Source of the DNA: Sphingoaurantiacus capsulatus
Lineage (GTDB): Bacteria > Pseudomonadota > Alphaproteobacteria > Sphingomonadales > Sphingomonadaceae
Reading direction: 5' to 3'
Assembly (NCBI RefSeq): GCF_042648405.1
Contig: NZ_JBHRXV010000015.1
Coordinates: 1 to 48,449, forward strand
Length of the DNA stretch: 48,449 nt
The notes below the pieces were generated by a model. The model was not told where the DNA came from and searched no databases. It was given only the letters and a program-made list of their open reading frames with translations. This document shows positions 21,946 through 31,017 of the stretch, piece by piece. Positions within the stretch are counted from its first letter, which is position 1, and each line of letters opens with the position of its first letter. A program made the translations under genes and the position numbers.

Positions 21946-23228
21946 CGTCCTTGATCGTCGTTCGATTCGATATGGGTACGAACCCAACGAATTTCGACCC
22001 TCGCGCCACCTTCGGGCGCATTGGAGAAAGCGATGAGGCCCCCGGTACGTTCCAGAAGCGTCGTCGCGATGAAGATTCCAAGCCCGGTGCCGCCCGATCC
22101 GGAGCGCGACGGCCCGAGGAACGGCTCGCCCAGTTCGGGCAGCAGCGCCGGCGGAAAACCGCGCCCGTCGTCCTCGACGCGCACGCGCAGCTCGTCCCCG
22201 ACGATGTCGGCACAGAGGCGAACCTGGCTGACGGCGTGGCGCGCGGCGTTCGATACGAAATTGGCGAGGCCGTGCAGCAGTTCGGGCGAGCGGCGCACTT
22301 CGATGGCGGCGGCCTCGGGCGAGGTGGCGATCTCGATCGGCCGCTGCGCCTCATAGGGCTGCGCCACCTCGCGCAACAGCACGGCGAGCGCGACGCTCGG
22401 GAACGGGTCCTCGCCTTCGGCGCGGCGGGCGAGGTCGACGAGGATGTCGCGGCTGCGCTTGGTTTCCTGGTTCAGGAGGCGGATATCGTCGCCGAACTCG
22501 GGATCGTCGCCGATCGCCTCGGCGAGGTCGCGCGCGACGAGGGTGATGGTGCCCAAAGGTCCGCCCAGCTCATGCGCGGCGGCGGCGGCGAGCGAGCCCA
22601 GCGCCGACATCTTGGTCTCGCGCTCGAGCGCCGCCTGCGTCGCGGCGAGCGCCAGCGCTTGGCTGCGCCCCTCGTGTGAGATACGCCAGGCATAGGTGGC
22701 GAGAAAGCCGATGCCGAGAATCTCGGCGGTAAGGATGCCGAGCCGATAGGCTTGCGGAAGCTCGAAATCGGGGCCGTCCCACGGCAGCGGCAGCGCCCAT
22801 TGCCATTGCGCGATCAGGATGACGACGGCGAGCAGCACCACCGAAATCGTCGCGCGCGCCGACAACAGCGTCGCCGCGACGGTCACCGGCACCAGCAGCA
22901 GCAGCGAGAAGGGGTTGGCGAGGCCGCCGGTCAGGAACACCAGCACGCCCAGCTGGACGAGGTCGAAGGCGAGGTGGAGCAGCGCCTCGCGCCCGGCGAG
23001 ACGCGCACTGCGCGGGTAGAGCGTCAGCAGGCCGGCGTTGAGGATCGCCGAGGCCCCGATCGCCGCCAGCGCCGGCCCCCACGGCAGCGGAAAGCCGAGC
23101 AGTCCGCCGACGACGCCCAATGTCGCGAGCTGTCCCGCGATGCCGAGCCAGCGCAGCGCGACGAGCGTGCGCACGCGCACGTCGGGCACGCCGAGGCGCA
23201 GGAAAGCGAAGCGTCGGGACCGATCCAT
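21942..23228 (-). CDS. regB: Sensor histidine kinase, RegB/PrrB/ActS type
   Basis: A 428-residue membrane sensor with about six N-terminal transmembrane segments. The ubiquinone-sensing loop GGLANPF is intact. The H-box is AAAAHELGGPLGTI. The ATP-binding N, G1 and G2 boxes are NFVSNAARHA, VEDDGRGFP and GGTGLGIF. The segment after the H-box reads KRSRDIL, with serine where RegB proteins carry the redox-active cysteine (Cys265 of Rhodobacter capsulatus, from memory). Quinone sensing is probably kept and cysteine-based sensing lost. The start MDRSRRFAFL is chosen for its AGAGGGG ribosome site; longer in-frame starts exist up to 23267. Confidence 0.93.
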   Translation of the reverse strand: MDRSRRFAFLRLGVPDVRVRTLVALRWLGIAGQLATLGVVGGLLGFPLPWGPALAAIGASAILNAGLLTLYPRSARLAGREALLHLAFDLVQLGVLVFLTGGLANPFSLLLLVPVTVAATLLSARATISVVLLAVVILIAQWQWALPLPWDGPDFELPQAYRLGILTAEILGIGFLATYAWRISHEGRSQALALAATQAALERETKMSALGSLAAAAAHELGGPLGTITLVARDLAEAIGDDPEFGDDIRLLNQETKRSRDILVDLARRAEGEDPFPSVALAVLLREVAQPYEAQRPIEIATSPEAAAIEVRRSPELLHGLANFVSNAARHAVSQVRLCADIVGDELRVRVEDDGRGFPPALLPELGEPFLGPSRSGSGGTGLGIFIATTLLERTGGLIAFSNAPEGGARVEIRWVRTHIESNDDQGR

Positions 23229-23339
23229 CGCCCCTCTTATACGCATGCCGGGCGGCGAAGGCTTCACGGGGCGTTCAGCCGCATGCGCCTAAGCCTTGCC
23301 GTCGCCTTGATTGGAGCCTAGAGCCCGCCCTTGGAACGC

Positions 23340-25442
23340 ATGGCATCCAATTCTCCCCGTCGCCCTCGCCCGTCCGCGCCGAAATCGGCGCGCGGCCCCG
23401 TCGCGCGCGCCGCGCTGACGGTGCTGAAGATCGGCATCGGCGTCGGCCTCCTCATGACACTGCTGCTCGCGGTGGCGGTCGCCATCTCGATGGCGTCGCT
23501 GCCCGGCTATCGCGAGCTGATGCGCTCGCCCAACGGCCAGATGGTGCAGGTGCGCTCGGCTGACGGCGCGGTGCTGGTGTCGGTGGGGCCGTCCTATGGC
23601 GAATGGCTCGCCTACGATGAAATCCCGCAGGTGATGGTCGACGCGATGATCGCGGTCGAGGACCGGCGCTTCTACCACCACCCCGGCGTCGACCCGATCG
23701 GCACGGCGCGCGCGCTGGTGGTGAACATCCAGCGCGGCGGCTCGGCGCAGGGCGGCTCGACGATCACCCAGCAGCTGGCGCGCAACATCTTCCTGACCGC
23801 GGCGCAGAACTACACGCGCAAGATTCGCGAGGCGATCCTCGCGCTGGCGCTCGAGCAGCGCTTCACCAAGCGCGAGATCCTCGAGCTCTATCTGAACCGC
23901 GTCTATTTCGGCGGCGGCGCCTATGGCATCGACGCCGCGGCGCGCAAATTCTACGGCCACGGCGCCAACCAGCTGAGCCTCGAAGAGGCGGCCGTGATCG
24001 CCGGGCTGGTTAAGGCGCCGTCGCGCTATGCGCCCTCGTCCGACCCGGAAAAAGCCAAAGGCCGCGCCAAGATCGTCATCGCGGTGATGGCCGACGCGGG
24101 CCGCATCACCCGCTCGGAAGCCGCGGCGGCCGACATCGACGCGCTGCGCTTCGCGCCGCAGCCCAAGCAGAACAACGTCCGCTACTTCACCGACTGGGTG
24201 CTGTCGGAGCTTGAGAGCCTGACCGACGAGACGATCGAGCCGCTGGTCGTTACCACCACCCTGATGTCGGGGATGCAGCAGGCGGCCGATCGCGGCATCG
24301 TCGCGCATACGCCGGCCGGCGCGCAGGGTGCGCTCGTCGCCATGTCGACCGATGGCGCGGTGCGCGCGATGGTCGGCGGCAAGGATTATGTCAGCTCGAT
24401 CTACAACCGCGCGACCTCGTCGCGGCGACCGGGCGGATCGGCGTTCAAGCTGTTCGTCTACCTCGCGGCGCTGGAGGACGGCGTCGAACCCGACGACGTG
24501 ATGATCGACGAGCCGGTGAGCTTCGGCAACTGGAGCCCGCGCAACAACGACCGCACCTATCGCGGCGAGATGACGGTGCGGCAGGCCTTCGCGTCGTCGG
24601 TCAACACCATCGCGGTGCAGCTCGCGCAGCGCGTCGGCTACGACACCGTCGCCGACATGGCGCGGCGCTTTGGCATCACCACGAAGATCGACCGCCAGCC
24701 GGCAATGGCGCTCGGCACCTCCGACGTGAACCTGCTCGAAATGACCTCGGCCTACGCCAGCGTCGCGCGCGGCGGTGTCGAAGCGCGGCCCTATGCGATC
24801 ACCAAGGTGACGACGTCGCGCGGCCGGACGCTCTATACGCACGAGGCCGAAGAGCCGCGCATGCTGGTCGCGCCCTGGGTGGCGGCGAAGATGACCGATC
24901 TCCTCAAGGCGGTTGTCGACAGCGGGACGGGGCGGCGCGCCGCGATCGGCCGCGAGGTGGCGGGCAAGACCGGCACCACCAGTTCCAACCGCGACGGCTG
25001 GTTCCTGGGCTTCACCGGCGACATCGCTGCGGGCGTGTGGATGGGCCGCGACGACAACAAGGTGGTCGGCGGTCTTGCCGGCGGCCGTGCGCCGACCGCG
25101 GCCTGGGCGGATTTCATGCGCGTCGCAACGAAGGGCATGCCCTCGCAGGCGCTGCAGACCGATGTCGAGTTGCCCGAGGACGGTTTCGGCGAGCCCGATG
25201 CCGAGGTTTACGGCATCTACCCGCCGGGCAGCGAGCCGCCGGTCGACGAGAATGGGGTGCCGATCGGCGATCCGTCGGTGGTCACCGACGCCGACACACC
25301 CAATCTGGGGCCGTCGCAGCCGCGTCCGCAGGGGCAGCCGCCGGCGCAGCCGCGCCTCGACGGCGATTTCCTCGACCAGATTTTGGCCGAGCCGCAGCCG
25401 AAGGGCAGCGGCGGCGGGTCACCCCCGTCCGACCCAATGTAG
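23340..25442 (+). CDS. Penicillin-binding protein 1A-type transglycosylase/transpeptidase
   Basis: A 700-residue class A PBP anchored by one N-terminal transmembrane helix (about residues 30-52). The glycosyltransferase 51 domain has EDRRFYHHPGVD and GGSTITQQLARN. The transpeptidase domain carries SAFK (the SxxK serine), SVN (SxN) and KTGTT. The C-terminal tail is proline/glutamine-rich and probably disordered. It polymerises and cross-links peptidoglycan in the periplasm. A TTG three codons upstream is an alternative start. The 3' end overlaps the convergent metallopeptidase gene by 24 bases. Confidence 0.95.
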   Translation: MASNSPRRPRPSAPKSARGPVARAALTVLKIGIGVGLLMTLLLAVAVAISMASLPGYRELMRSPNGQMVQVRSADGAVLVSVGPSYGEWLAYDEIPQVMVDAMIAVEDRRFYHHPGVDPIGTARALVVNIQRGGSAQGGSTITQQLARNIFLTAAQNYTRKIREAILALALEQRFTKREILELYLNRVYFGGGAYGIDAAARKFYGHGANQLSLEEAAVIAGLVKAPSRYAPSSDPEKAKGRAKIVIAVMADAGRITRSEAAAADIDALRFAPQPKQNNVRYFTDWVLSELESLTDETIEPLVVTTTLMSGMQQAADRGIVAHTPAGAQGALVAMSTDGAVRAMVGGKDYVSSIYNRATSSRRPGGSAFKLFVYLAALEDGVEPDDVMIDEPVSFGNWSPRNNDRTYRGEMTVRQAFASSVNTIAVQLAQRVGYDTVADMARRFGITTKIDRQPAMALGTSDVNLLEMTSAYASVARGGVEARPYAITKVTTSRGRTLYTHEAEEPRMLVAPWVAAKMTDLLKAVVDSGTGRRAAIGREVAGKTGTTSSNRDGWFLGFTGDIAAGVWMGRDDNKVVGGLAGGRAPTAAWADFMRVATKGMPSQALQTDVELPEDGFGEPDAEVYGIYPPGSEPPVDENGVPIGDPSVVTDADTPNLGPSQPRPQGQPPAQPRLDGDFLDQILAEPQPKGSGGGSPPSDPM

Positions 25443-26171
25443 CGTCGCGCCGTGGCGCTTCAGCCAGCGCCGCGCCGCCTCCATGTCGCCGTCGTAGAGC
25501 GACGCCGTGGTCCGCCAGAAGGCGGGGCTGTGGTCCATGTGCGCCAGATGCGCGACTTCATGCGCGACGACGTAGCGGCGCACGGTGGGCGGCGCGAGGA
25601 TCAGCCGCCAGCTGTAGGCGATGCGCGCAGTCGCCGAGCAGCTGCCCCAGCGCGAGGCGGTATCGCGGACGGTGACCGCCGCGACGGGCTTGCCGAGTTT
25701 CGCCGCATGTTCGCGCGTCTCTTCGGTTAGCACCGCCTTGGCGCGGGTCTTGAGGAAGCGCTCGATCCGCCCCGACAGCGATTCCGCCGGGCCGCCGACG
25801 CGCAGGGCGTCGCCGTCGATCGACACGGTGCGCGACCGCGTCGGCGCCCAGTCGATGGTCAGCGTCTCGCCCTCAACCATCAGTGTCCCGCCCGGCTCAA
25901 ACCCCGCACTGCGTGGCCAGCTCGCGACCCGCGCCGCCAGCCAGTCGCGGTGGGTCTCCAGCATGGCGAGCGCGCGGCGCAGCGAGGCGCGGGGCGGCAA
26001 GGACAGGCGGATGACACCCTTGGTGCTATCGGCACGGAGCGTAACGCGACGCGCGTTGGCGCGCGTCTTCACCTCGACCGGGATGCGGCGGCCGTCGATC
26101 TCGATCGCCAGATCGGGCGGCGGCGCGGGCGGCGCCTTCGGCGCGAACAGGCGGAGGAGCGCCGGCGTCAC
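25419..26171 (-). CDS. YgjP-like zinc metallopeptidase (DUF45)
   Basis: A 250-residue protein of the YgjP/DUF45 group with the zinc motif HEVAHLAHMDHS (HExxH plus a later histidine) in VVAHEVAHLAHMDHSPAFW. The preceding SRWGSCSATARIAYSWRLIL block is a family hallmark. These are predicted metal-dependent hydrolases of unknown substrate. The start is a GTG overlapping the upstream stop (GTGA); the long frame beyond it is a shadow. Confidence 0.9.
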   Translation of the reverse strand: MTPALLRLFAPKAPPAPPPDLAIEIDGRRIPVEVKTRANARRVTLRADSTKGVIRLSLPPRASLRRALAMLETHRDWLAARVASWPRSAGFEPGGTLMVEGETLTIDWAPTRSRTVSIDGDALRVGGPAESLSGRIERFLKTRAKAVLTEETREHAAKLGKPVAAVTVRDTASRWGSCSATARIAYSWRLILAPPTVRRYVVAHEVAHLAHMDHSPAFWRTTASLYDGDMEAARRWLKRHGATLHWVGRG

Positions 26172-26605
26172 AGCCGCCGGTCGATGACGAAATTCTCGAG
26201 ATCGTCGCCGACCTCGTCCTCCGACACCGTCCAGCCGCGCACCGACTGGCCGGCGGCATGGACGCTTTCGGGGTCGCCGGTGATGAGCGGATGCCAGTCG
26301 GGCAGATCCTTGCCCTCGGCGAGCAGCAGATAGGCGCAGGTCGACGGCAGCCAGTCGAGGTCGAGCACCTTCTCGGGCGTCAGCCGCACGCATTCGGGCA
26401 CATAGGCGCGACGGTTGCGATAATCCTTGCAGCGGCCGGTGCGGCGGTCGAGCAGGCGGCAGGCGACGTTGGTCGCCATCAGCTCGCCGGTGTCCTCGTC
26501 CTCCAGCTTGTGGACGCAGCATTTGCCGCAGCCGTCGCAGAGGCTTTCCCACTCGGCGCGGTCCATCTGCCGCAGCGTCTTCTCGCGCCAGAAGGGGCGG
26601 GTCAC
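26168..26605 (-). CDS. YcgN/YkgJ family cysteine-cluster protein
   Basis: A 145-residue protein with the CxxCxxCC cluster CDGCGKCCVHK near residue 24 and more cysteines in NVACRLLDRRTGRCKDY and PSTCAYL, giving a likely metal (zinc or iron) site. The family's biochemical function is unknown. The GTG overlapping the SCO stop (GTGA) yields MTRPFWREKTL, which matches family N-termini. An ATG nine bases earlier is the alternative. Confidence 0.88.
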   Translation of the reverse strand: MTRPFWREKTLRQMDRAEWESLCDGCGKCCVHKLEDEDTGELMATNVACRLLDRRTGRCKDYRNRRAYVPECVRLTPEKVLDLDWLPSTCAYLLLAEGKDLPDWHPLITGDPESVHAAGQSVRGWTVSEDEVGDDLENFVIDRRL

Positions 26606-27231
26606 CGCACCCATTTGGCCAGCTCGGCGGCGACCGCCTCGGGGGAGGAGCCTTGCGGCAGGAAGCTGATCGGCTTGCCTGCCGGATCGAAGATGTAGGC
26701 GATGGCCGAATGGTCCATCAGATAGGCATCGGCGGTGCCGGCGCCCTTCGACGCATAGACGCGGAAGGTTTTCAGCGCGGCGTCGATCTGCGGCTGCGTA
26801 CCGGTCAGGCCGATAAAGCGCGGGTGGAAGGCGGCGGTGAAGGTCTTCACGACCGGGCCGGTATCGCGCGCGGGATCGATGGTGACGAACAGCGGCTGCA
26901 CCTTCGCGGCGCGCGTGGCGTCCGCCTTCTCGAACTGGCGCAGGCCTTGCGCGAGCTGCTGCATGTCGGTCGGGCAGATGTCGGGGCAGAAGGTGTAGCC
27001 GAAGTAGATCAGCTTCCACTGGCCGGGATAGCTCTTCTCGGTCACCGCGGCGCCGTCGCCGTCGACCAGCGCGAAGGGGCCGCCGATATCGGCGCCGGCC
27101 AGCGGCGGCGTTTCACCCGATCCGCCGCTTTGCGCGCGATACAGCAGCGCCCCGGCCGCGGCGCACAGGATGAGCAGCACGCCGGCGAGGAGCGCGAAGG
27201 GGATGCGGCGGGAAGGCGCGGGGCTGTTCAT
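26602..27231 (-). CDS. SCO1/SenC family copper chaperone
   Basis: A 209-residue membrane-anchored thioredoxin-fold protein. One N-terminal helix (about residues 10-30) is followed by the periplasmic domain with the copper-binding pair in FCPDICP and the ligand histidine in YLMDHSA. SCO proteins deliver copper to cytochrome c oxidase CuA or act as thiol reductases. No oxidase gene is in the window. It is divergent from the ankyrin gene and is the first of three coupled genes with YcgN and YgjP. Confidence 0.93.
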   Translation of the reverse strand: MNSPAPSRRIPFALLAGVLLILCAAAGALLYRAQSGGSGETPPLAGADIGGPFALVDGDGAAVTEKSYPGQWKLIYFGYTFCPDICPTDMQQLAQGLRQFEKADATRAAKVQPLFVTIDPARDTGPVVKTFTAAFHPRFIGLTGTQPQIDAALKTFRVYASKGAGTADAYLMDHSAIAYIFDPAGKPISFLPQGSSPEAVAAELAKWVR

Positions 27232-27254
27232 GGCTGCCCCTATCTATGCTAGAC

Positions 27255-27270
27255 GCTGGATAAATCCAGC
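27255..27270. promoter_or_regulatory. Perfect 16-base palindrome between SCO and ankyrin genes
   Basis: GCTGGATAAATCCAGC lies in the 61-base divergent gap. Its symmetry and position suggest an operator for a dimeric regulator of one or both genes. No known consensus was matched. Confidence 0.4.
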
Positions 27271-27292
27271 AGATGAGCCTCGGGGGTATTTG

Positions 27293-27937
27293 ATGTCGAA
27301 GCTGCGTGCCTTGGTGACGGCGGTAATGTTGGGCGCATTGGCCGCACCCTTGCCGGTGATGGCGCAGGACAAGAAGCCGGGCAGCGGCTTCGGGTCGGAC
27401 GCCTATCGCTTCTTCAAGGCGGTGCGCGACAAGGACGGCCCGGGCGCGCAGGCGCTGATGACCCAGCCGGGATCGACGCTGGTCAACCAGCGCGACTACG
27501 ACAGCGGCGAAACCGCGCTGCTGATCGTCACCCGCCGCCGGGACAGCGGCTGGATGAGCCTGCTGATGAACCGCGGCGCCGCCGTCGACACCAAGGGCCG
27601 CGACGGCGTCACCCCGTTGATCGCCGCCGCCGAACTGGGCTTCACCGACGGCGTGCAGCTGCTGCTGGCGCGCAAGGCCAACCCCAACCTCGCCAACAAC
27701 CAGGGCGAAACCGCGCTGATCAAGGCGGTGCAGAAGCGCGACACCAACAGCGTCCGCGCGCTGCTGGCGGCGGGCGCCAACCCCGACAAGGGCGACAGCA
27801 TCACCGGCCTGTCGGCGCGCGAATATGCCGATCAGGACCGCCGCGCCGGCATGATCCAGAAGCTGCTCAAGGACAATGACGAGAAGAAGCCGGCGGCGGA
27901 CAAGGCCACCGTCGCGCCGGGACCGACGCTGGATTAG
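27293..27937 (+). CDS. Ankyrin-repeat periplasmic protein
   Basis: A 214-residue protein with a cleavable signal peptide (cleavage after about residue 25, VMAQ). At least four ankyrin-type repeats follow, for example GETALLIVTRRRDSGWMSLL, GVTPLIAAAELGFTDGVQLL and GETALIKAVQKRDTNSVRAL. It is probably a protein-protein interaction module in the periplasm, partner unknown. The ATG at 27293 is chosen because the signal peptide begins there; upstream frame extension is a shadow. It is convergent with msrB. Confidence 0.88.
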   Translation: MSKLRALVTAVMLGALAAPLPVMAQDKKPGSGFGSDAYRFFKAVRDKDGPGAQALMTQPGSTLVNQRDYDSGETALLIVTRRRDSGWMSLLMNRGAAVDTKGRDGVTPLIAAAELGFTDGVQLLLARKANPNLANNQGETALIKAVQKRDTNSVRALLAAGANPDKGDSITGLSAREYADQDRRAGMIQKLLKDNDEKKPAADKATVAPGPTLD

Positions 27938-27984
27938 CGAGATCGGCGGTGGCGATGCTTCCGCTTCGCCCCTCCCACACCCGA

Positions 27985-28014
27985 CCGTCATACCGGCTTT
28001 CGCCGGTATGACGG
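27985..28014. repeat. Perfect palindromic repeat, REP/MITE half-element
   Basis: Two perfect 13-base arms around TTTC form a 30-base hairpin. The sequence repeats the right arm of the element at 21291-21358. It lies between the convergent ankyrin and msrB genes, so it may end both transcripts. Confidence 0.85.
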
Positions 28015-28022
28015 ATAGGGGG

Positions 28023-28418
28023 CTATTCCTTCTCGAAACCCAGCGACGCCGAGTTGACGCAGTAGCGCAGGCCGCCGGCCTCGCGCGGGCCGTCGGGGAA
28101 GACGTGGCCGAGGTGGCCTTCGCAGCGGGCGCAGCGCACTTCGGTGCGGGTCATGCCGAACTTGCTGTCGCTGTGTTCGCTGACGGCGTCGCCGTCCAAT
28201 GGCGCGGTAAAGCTCGGCCAGCCGCTGCCTGAATCATATTTGGTACCGCTGGCGAACAAGGGCTGGCCGCAGCCGCCGCACACGAAGGTGCCGTCGCCTT
28301 TCTCATCGATCAGCTCGCCGGTGAAGGCCCGCTCGGTGCCATGCTCGCGCAGCACATGATATTGCATCGGGGTCAGCTCTTCGCGCCACTCGGCGTCGGT
28401 CTTGTCGATCTTCGACAT
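28023..28418 (-). CDS. msrB: Peptide-methionine (R)-S-oxide reductase MsrB
   Basis: A 131-residue MsrB that repairs R-methionine sulfoxide. Zinc-binding pairs are CGGC and CARC. The substrate block SGSGWPSF is present, and the catalytic cysteine is in RYCVNSASLGF. The start MSKIDKTDAEW has a GAAGGAG ribosome site. It is soluble, without a signal peptide, so it acts in the cytoplasm. It follows the nucleotidyltransferase gene by 14 bases. Confidence 0.96.
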   Translation of the reverse strand: MSKIDKTDAEWREELTPMQYHVLREHGTERAFTGELIDEKGDGTFVCGGCGQPLFASGTKYDSGSGWPSFTAPLDGDAVSEHSDSKFGMTRTEVRCARCEGHLGHVFPDGPREAGGLRYCVNSASLGFEKE

Positions 28419-28432
28419 CGAAGCTCCTTCCT

Positions 28433-28981
28433 TCACAGCCCCAGAACGCGCACCTGCGGCCAACGTGCCGGCCAGTGTTTCGACGTCATGCGCTGGCGGT
28501 AGAAGCCCATCATATGATCGTCGGTGAACACCGGCCGACTGACCATCGCGAACAGATCGTCGAGGCCGTGCGGGGCGATGATCTCGATATGGGCATCGCG
28601 CAGCCGAACGCCAACCGCGGTCGGCGTCTCGGCGAAATGGCGCAGGCCGTCCTCGGTGTCGGCATAGGGCGGCAGGCCGGTCTTCAGGTGCATGCGCGAC
28701 TGATTGCGCACCTCCCAGGGCAGGCCGGGCATCAGTGCGGCGAGCTTCGCCTCGGCAGCGGCTTCGCGTTCGCGCGACACGTCGACCTTGTCGAAGAACA
28801 GCACGTCGATATCGGCCCAGTCGGTGGCGACCGGGCGGCCGTGCAGCGTATCCCACACCGCGCTGCGGATGGTGCCGGCGGCGATCCACGCGTCGGGCAG
28901 GCCGACGGTTTCGACGGCGCGCAGCATGTCCATCAGGATCGGGGTGCCGGCGACGATCTCCGTCAGCCGCGCCGCACTCAT
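28433..28981 (-). CDS. Nucleotidyltransferase family protein (COG3575/DUF925 type)
   Basis: A 182-residue protein with the minimal nucleotidyltransferase pattern: helix WIAAGTIRSAVWDTLHG, then DWADIDVLFFD carrying the paired aspartates, and a later acidic strand IEIIAPHGL. The substrate is unknown. The start overlaps the yhhQ stop (ATGA). Confidence 0.85.
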   Translation of the reverse strand: MSAARLTEIVAGTPILMDMLRAVETVGLPDAWIAAGTIRSAVWDTLHGRPVATDWADIDVLFFDKVDVSREREAAAEAKLAALMPGLPWEVRNQSRMHLKTGLPPYADTEDGLRHFAETPTAVGVRLRDAHIEIIAPHGLDDLFAMVSRPVFTDDHMMGFYRQRMTSKHWPARWPQVRVLGL

Positions 28982-29613
28982 TCGGTGGCGGCCTTCGCGT
29001 CCATCCGGCGGCCGAGCCACACGGCGCCGTAGATCAGCGGCGGCACCAGAACCGCCGACAGTACCACCTTCGCCAGCGCCTGCCCGACCAGCAGCGAGCC
29101 GATCGGGAACACGCCCCAGAAGGCGACGGTGATGAACAGCAGGGTGTCGACGATCTGCGACAGCGCGCTGGCGACGGCGGCGCGCAGCCACAGGAAGCGC
29201 CCCGTCGCGGCGCGCAGCCGGCTGAAGATCGCGACGTTGAGCGTCTGCGAGATGCCATAGGCGATGATGCCGGCGAGCATCAGCCGCGGGCTCTGCCCCA
29301 GCACCATCTGGAAGGCAGCCAAGCGCGCCGGGTCCATGTCATGCGCGCTCGGCGCCGCCAGCACGACGAGGATGAGCAGCATCGACACGATCAGCGGGAT
29401 GAAGCCGAAGCGCACCAGCCGGTCGGCGGTGGCGCGGCCGTGCAGCTCGGCGACCGCGCTCGACAGGATGACCAGCATCAGGAAGGCGAAGATGCCCGCC
29501 TCGACCGCGAGACCGGCGCCGAGCGCGACCTGCTTGTTGCCGAGCACCCCGGCGATGCAGACCATGCCGCCGTAAAGGACCGAATAGACGAAGAGCGATC
29601 GCGAAAGCTGCAT
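28978..29613 (-). CDS. Queuosine precursor transporter, YhhQ/VUT family
   Basis: A 211-residue membrane protein with about six helices. It begins LFVYSVLYGGMVCIAGVLGN and contains SQTLNVAIFSRLR and VDTLLFITVAFWG, hallmarks of the YhhQ (vitamin-uptake-like) family that imports queuine-type bases for tRNA modification. It lies nine bases after the MATE gene on the same strand. Confidence 0.9.
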   Translation of the reverse strand: MQLSRSLFVYSVLYGGMVCIAGVLGNKQVALGAGLAVEAGIFAFLMLVILSSAVAELHGRATADRLVRFGFIPLIVSMLLILVVLAAPSAHDMDPARLAAFQMVLGQSPRLMLAGIIAYGISQTLNVAIFSRLRAATGRFLWLRAAVASALSQIVDTLLFITVAFWGVFPIGSLLVGQALAKVVLSAVLVPPLIYGAVWLGRRMDAKAATE

Positions 29614-29622
29614 CGTCGAACG

Positions 29623-30966
29623 CTAGCCGAGCGGATGCCGCGCGAGAAGCAGGAAGCGGCCGACCAGCAACCCGCCCGACAACAGGCTCGCGACCACCAC
29701 CGACCAGACGATGCCGTCGAGCCCGAGGCCGGCGGGGTGCGCCAGATACCAGCCGAGCGGCAGCATCACCGCGCCGTAGCAGAAGACGTGGAGGCCGACG
29801 GGCAACAGGATATCGCCGCGCGCCCGCAGCGCGTTCGCCGCCACCACCTGCAGCCCGTCGGCGATGAAGAACAGGCAGGACAGGACGAGCGCGGGCGCGA
29901 TCAGGCGGAGCAGCGCCGGGTCGGTCGAGTAGGCGCGCGCGATCAGGTCGGCGCCGAGCCAGACGACGAGGCAGACGATGGTGGTGAGCACGATGGTCAC
30001 CCAGAAGCCGAGGACGCCGCCGCGCAGCACGCCCTCGCGGTCGCGTGCGCCATAGGCGCGGCCGACCAGCACCGCGGTCGCCGACGACAGGCCGAGCGGT
30101 CCCATGAAGATGATCGCCGCGACGTTGAGCACCACCGCCCAGGCCGCAACCTCGAGCGAGCCGAGCAGCCCGGCGACGAAGCTCATGCCCGAAAACGCCG
30201 CGGTCTCGGCGAAATAGGAGGCGCCGGCGCCGTAGCCGACCTGGCGCTGCTCGGCGCCGCGCCCGTCATCCTCGCCGCGCTCGAACACGCCGTGCGCGCG
30301 CGAGCCCGACCAGCGCCAGATGTAGACGGCGAGCGCCGCCAGCAGCATGACCCGCGCGCCGAAGGTCGCCCAGGCGGAGGCCACGGCGCCCTCGACCGGC
30401 AGGCCGGAATCGCCCGGCACCAGCCACAGGTTGAGCGCGAGGTTGACCGCGTTCGCCGCCCACATCGCCACCATGCCCGGGATCGGCTTGCCGAGGCCTT
30501 CGAGCCAGAAGCTCAGCACGCAGCAGAAGATGTAGGGCGCCAGCGACAGCGTGAAGATGTGCAGCGTCGCGGTGGCGCCGCGCACCAGATCGGCGTCGAG
30601 GCCGGTCAGCTCCATCACCAGCGGCCCGAGCAGGTAGAGGCCCAATGACGAGATCACGCTTAGCAGCAGGCCGTAGTTGAGGCCGCGCCGCAGCACCATG
30701 CCCGCCGCCTGCGGCCGCCCCTCGCCGACATAGCGCGCGCCCATCACCTGCACGCCGACCAGCAGCCCGATCGCGGTGGTCAGCACCGCCACCGTCATCG
30801 CCCAGCCGAGCGCGTGGTAGCCGAGCTCGCGCGCGGAGTGATGGCCGACGACGATCGCGTCGGTCAGGCCCATCATCATGATGCCGAGCCGCGCGAGCAC
30901 GGTCGGGCCGGCAAGCCGCAACAGCTCGCCGAGGCCTCCTTCCGTGCGTGTCTGCGTGCCGTGCAT
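29623..30966 (-). CDS. MATE family efflux transporter
   Basis: A 447-residue, 12-helix multidrug/toxin extrusion protein in two homologous halves, starting ELLRLAGPTVLARLGIMMMG and repeating at ETAAFSGMSFVAGLLGSLEV. The conserved LPLGWYL and LNLWLVPG regions are present. It exports cationic compounds with sodium or proton antiport. The substrate is unknown. It is 51 bases downstream of the MFS gene on the same strand. Confidence 0.93.
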   Translation of the reverse strand: MHGTQTRTEGGLGELLRLAGPTVLARLGIMMMGLTDAIVVGHHSARELGYHALGWAMTVAVLTTAIGLLVGVQVMGARYVGEGRPQAAGMVLRRGLNYGLLLSVISSLGLYLLGPLVMELTGLDADLVRGATATLHIFTLSLAPYIFCCVLSFWLEGLGKPIPGMVAMWAANAVNLALNLWLVPGDSGLPVEGAVASAWATFGARVMLLAALAVYIWRWSGSRAHGVFERGEDDGRGAEQRQVGYGAGASYFAETAAFSGMSFVAGLLGSLEVAAWAVVLNVAAIIFMGPLGLSSATAVLVGRAYGARDREGVLRGGVLGFWVTIVLTTIVCLVVWLGADLIARAYSTDPALLRLIAPALVLSCLFFIADGLQVVAANALRARGDILLPVGLHVFCYGAVMLPLGWYLAHPAGLGLDGIVWSVVVASLLSGGLLVGRFLLLARHPLG

Positions 30967-31017
30967 GACGATTCTGCCCCAAAAAGGCGCGGAAACTCGT
31001 CGAAACGGCGTCCGAAT

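Noticed and set aside
28735..30648. Plus-strand frame of 637 codons antisense to yhhQ and MATE
   Set aside because: Repetitive charged composition with no recognisable motif. The minus-strand membrane proteins are certain.
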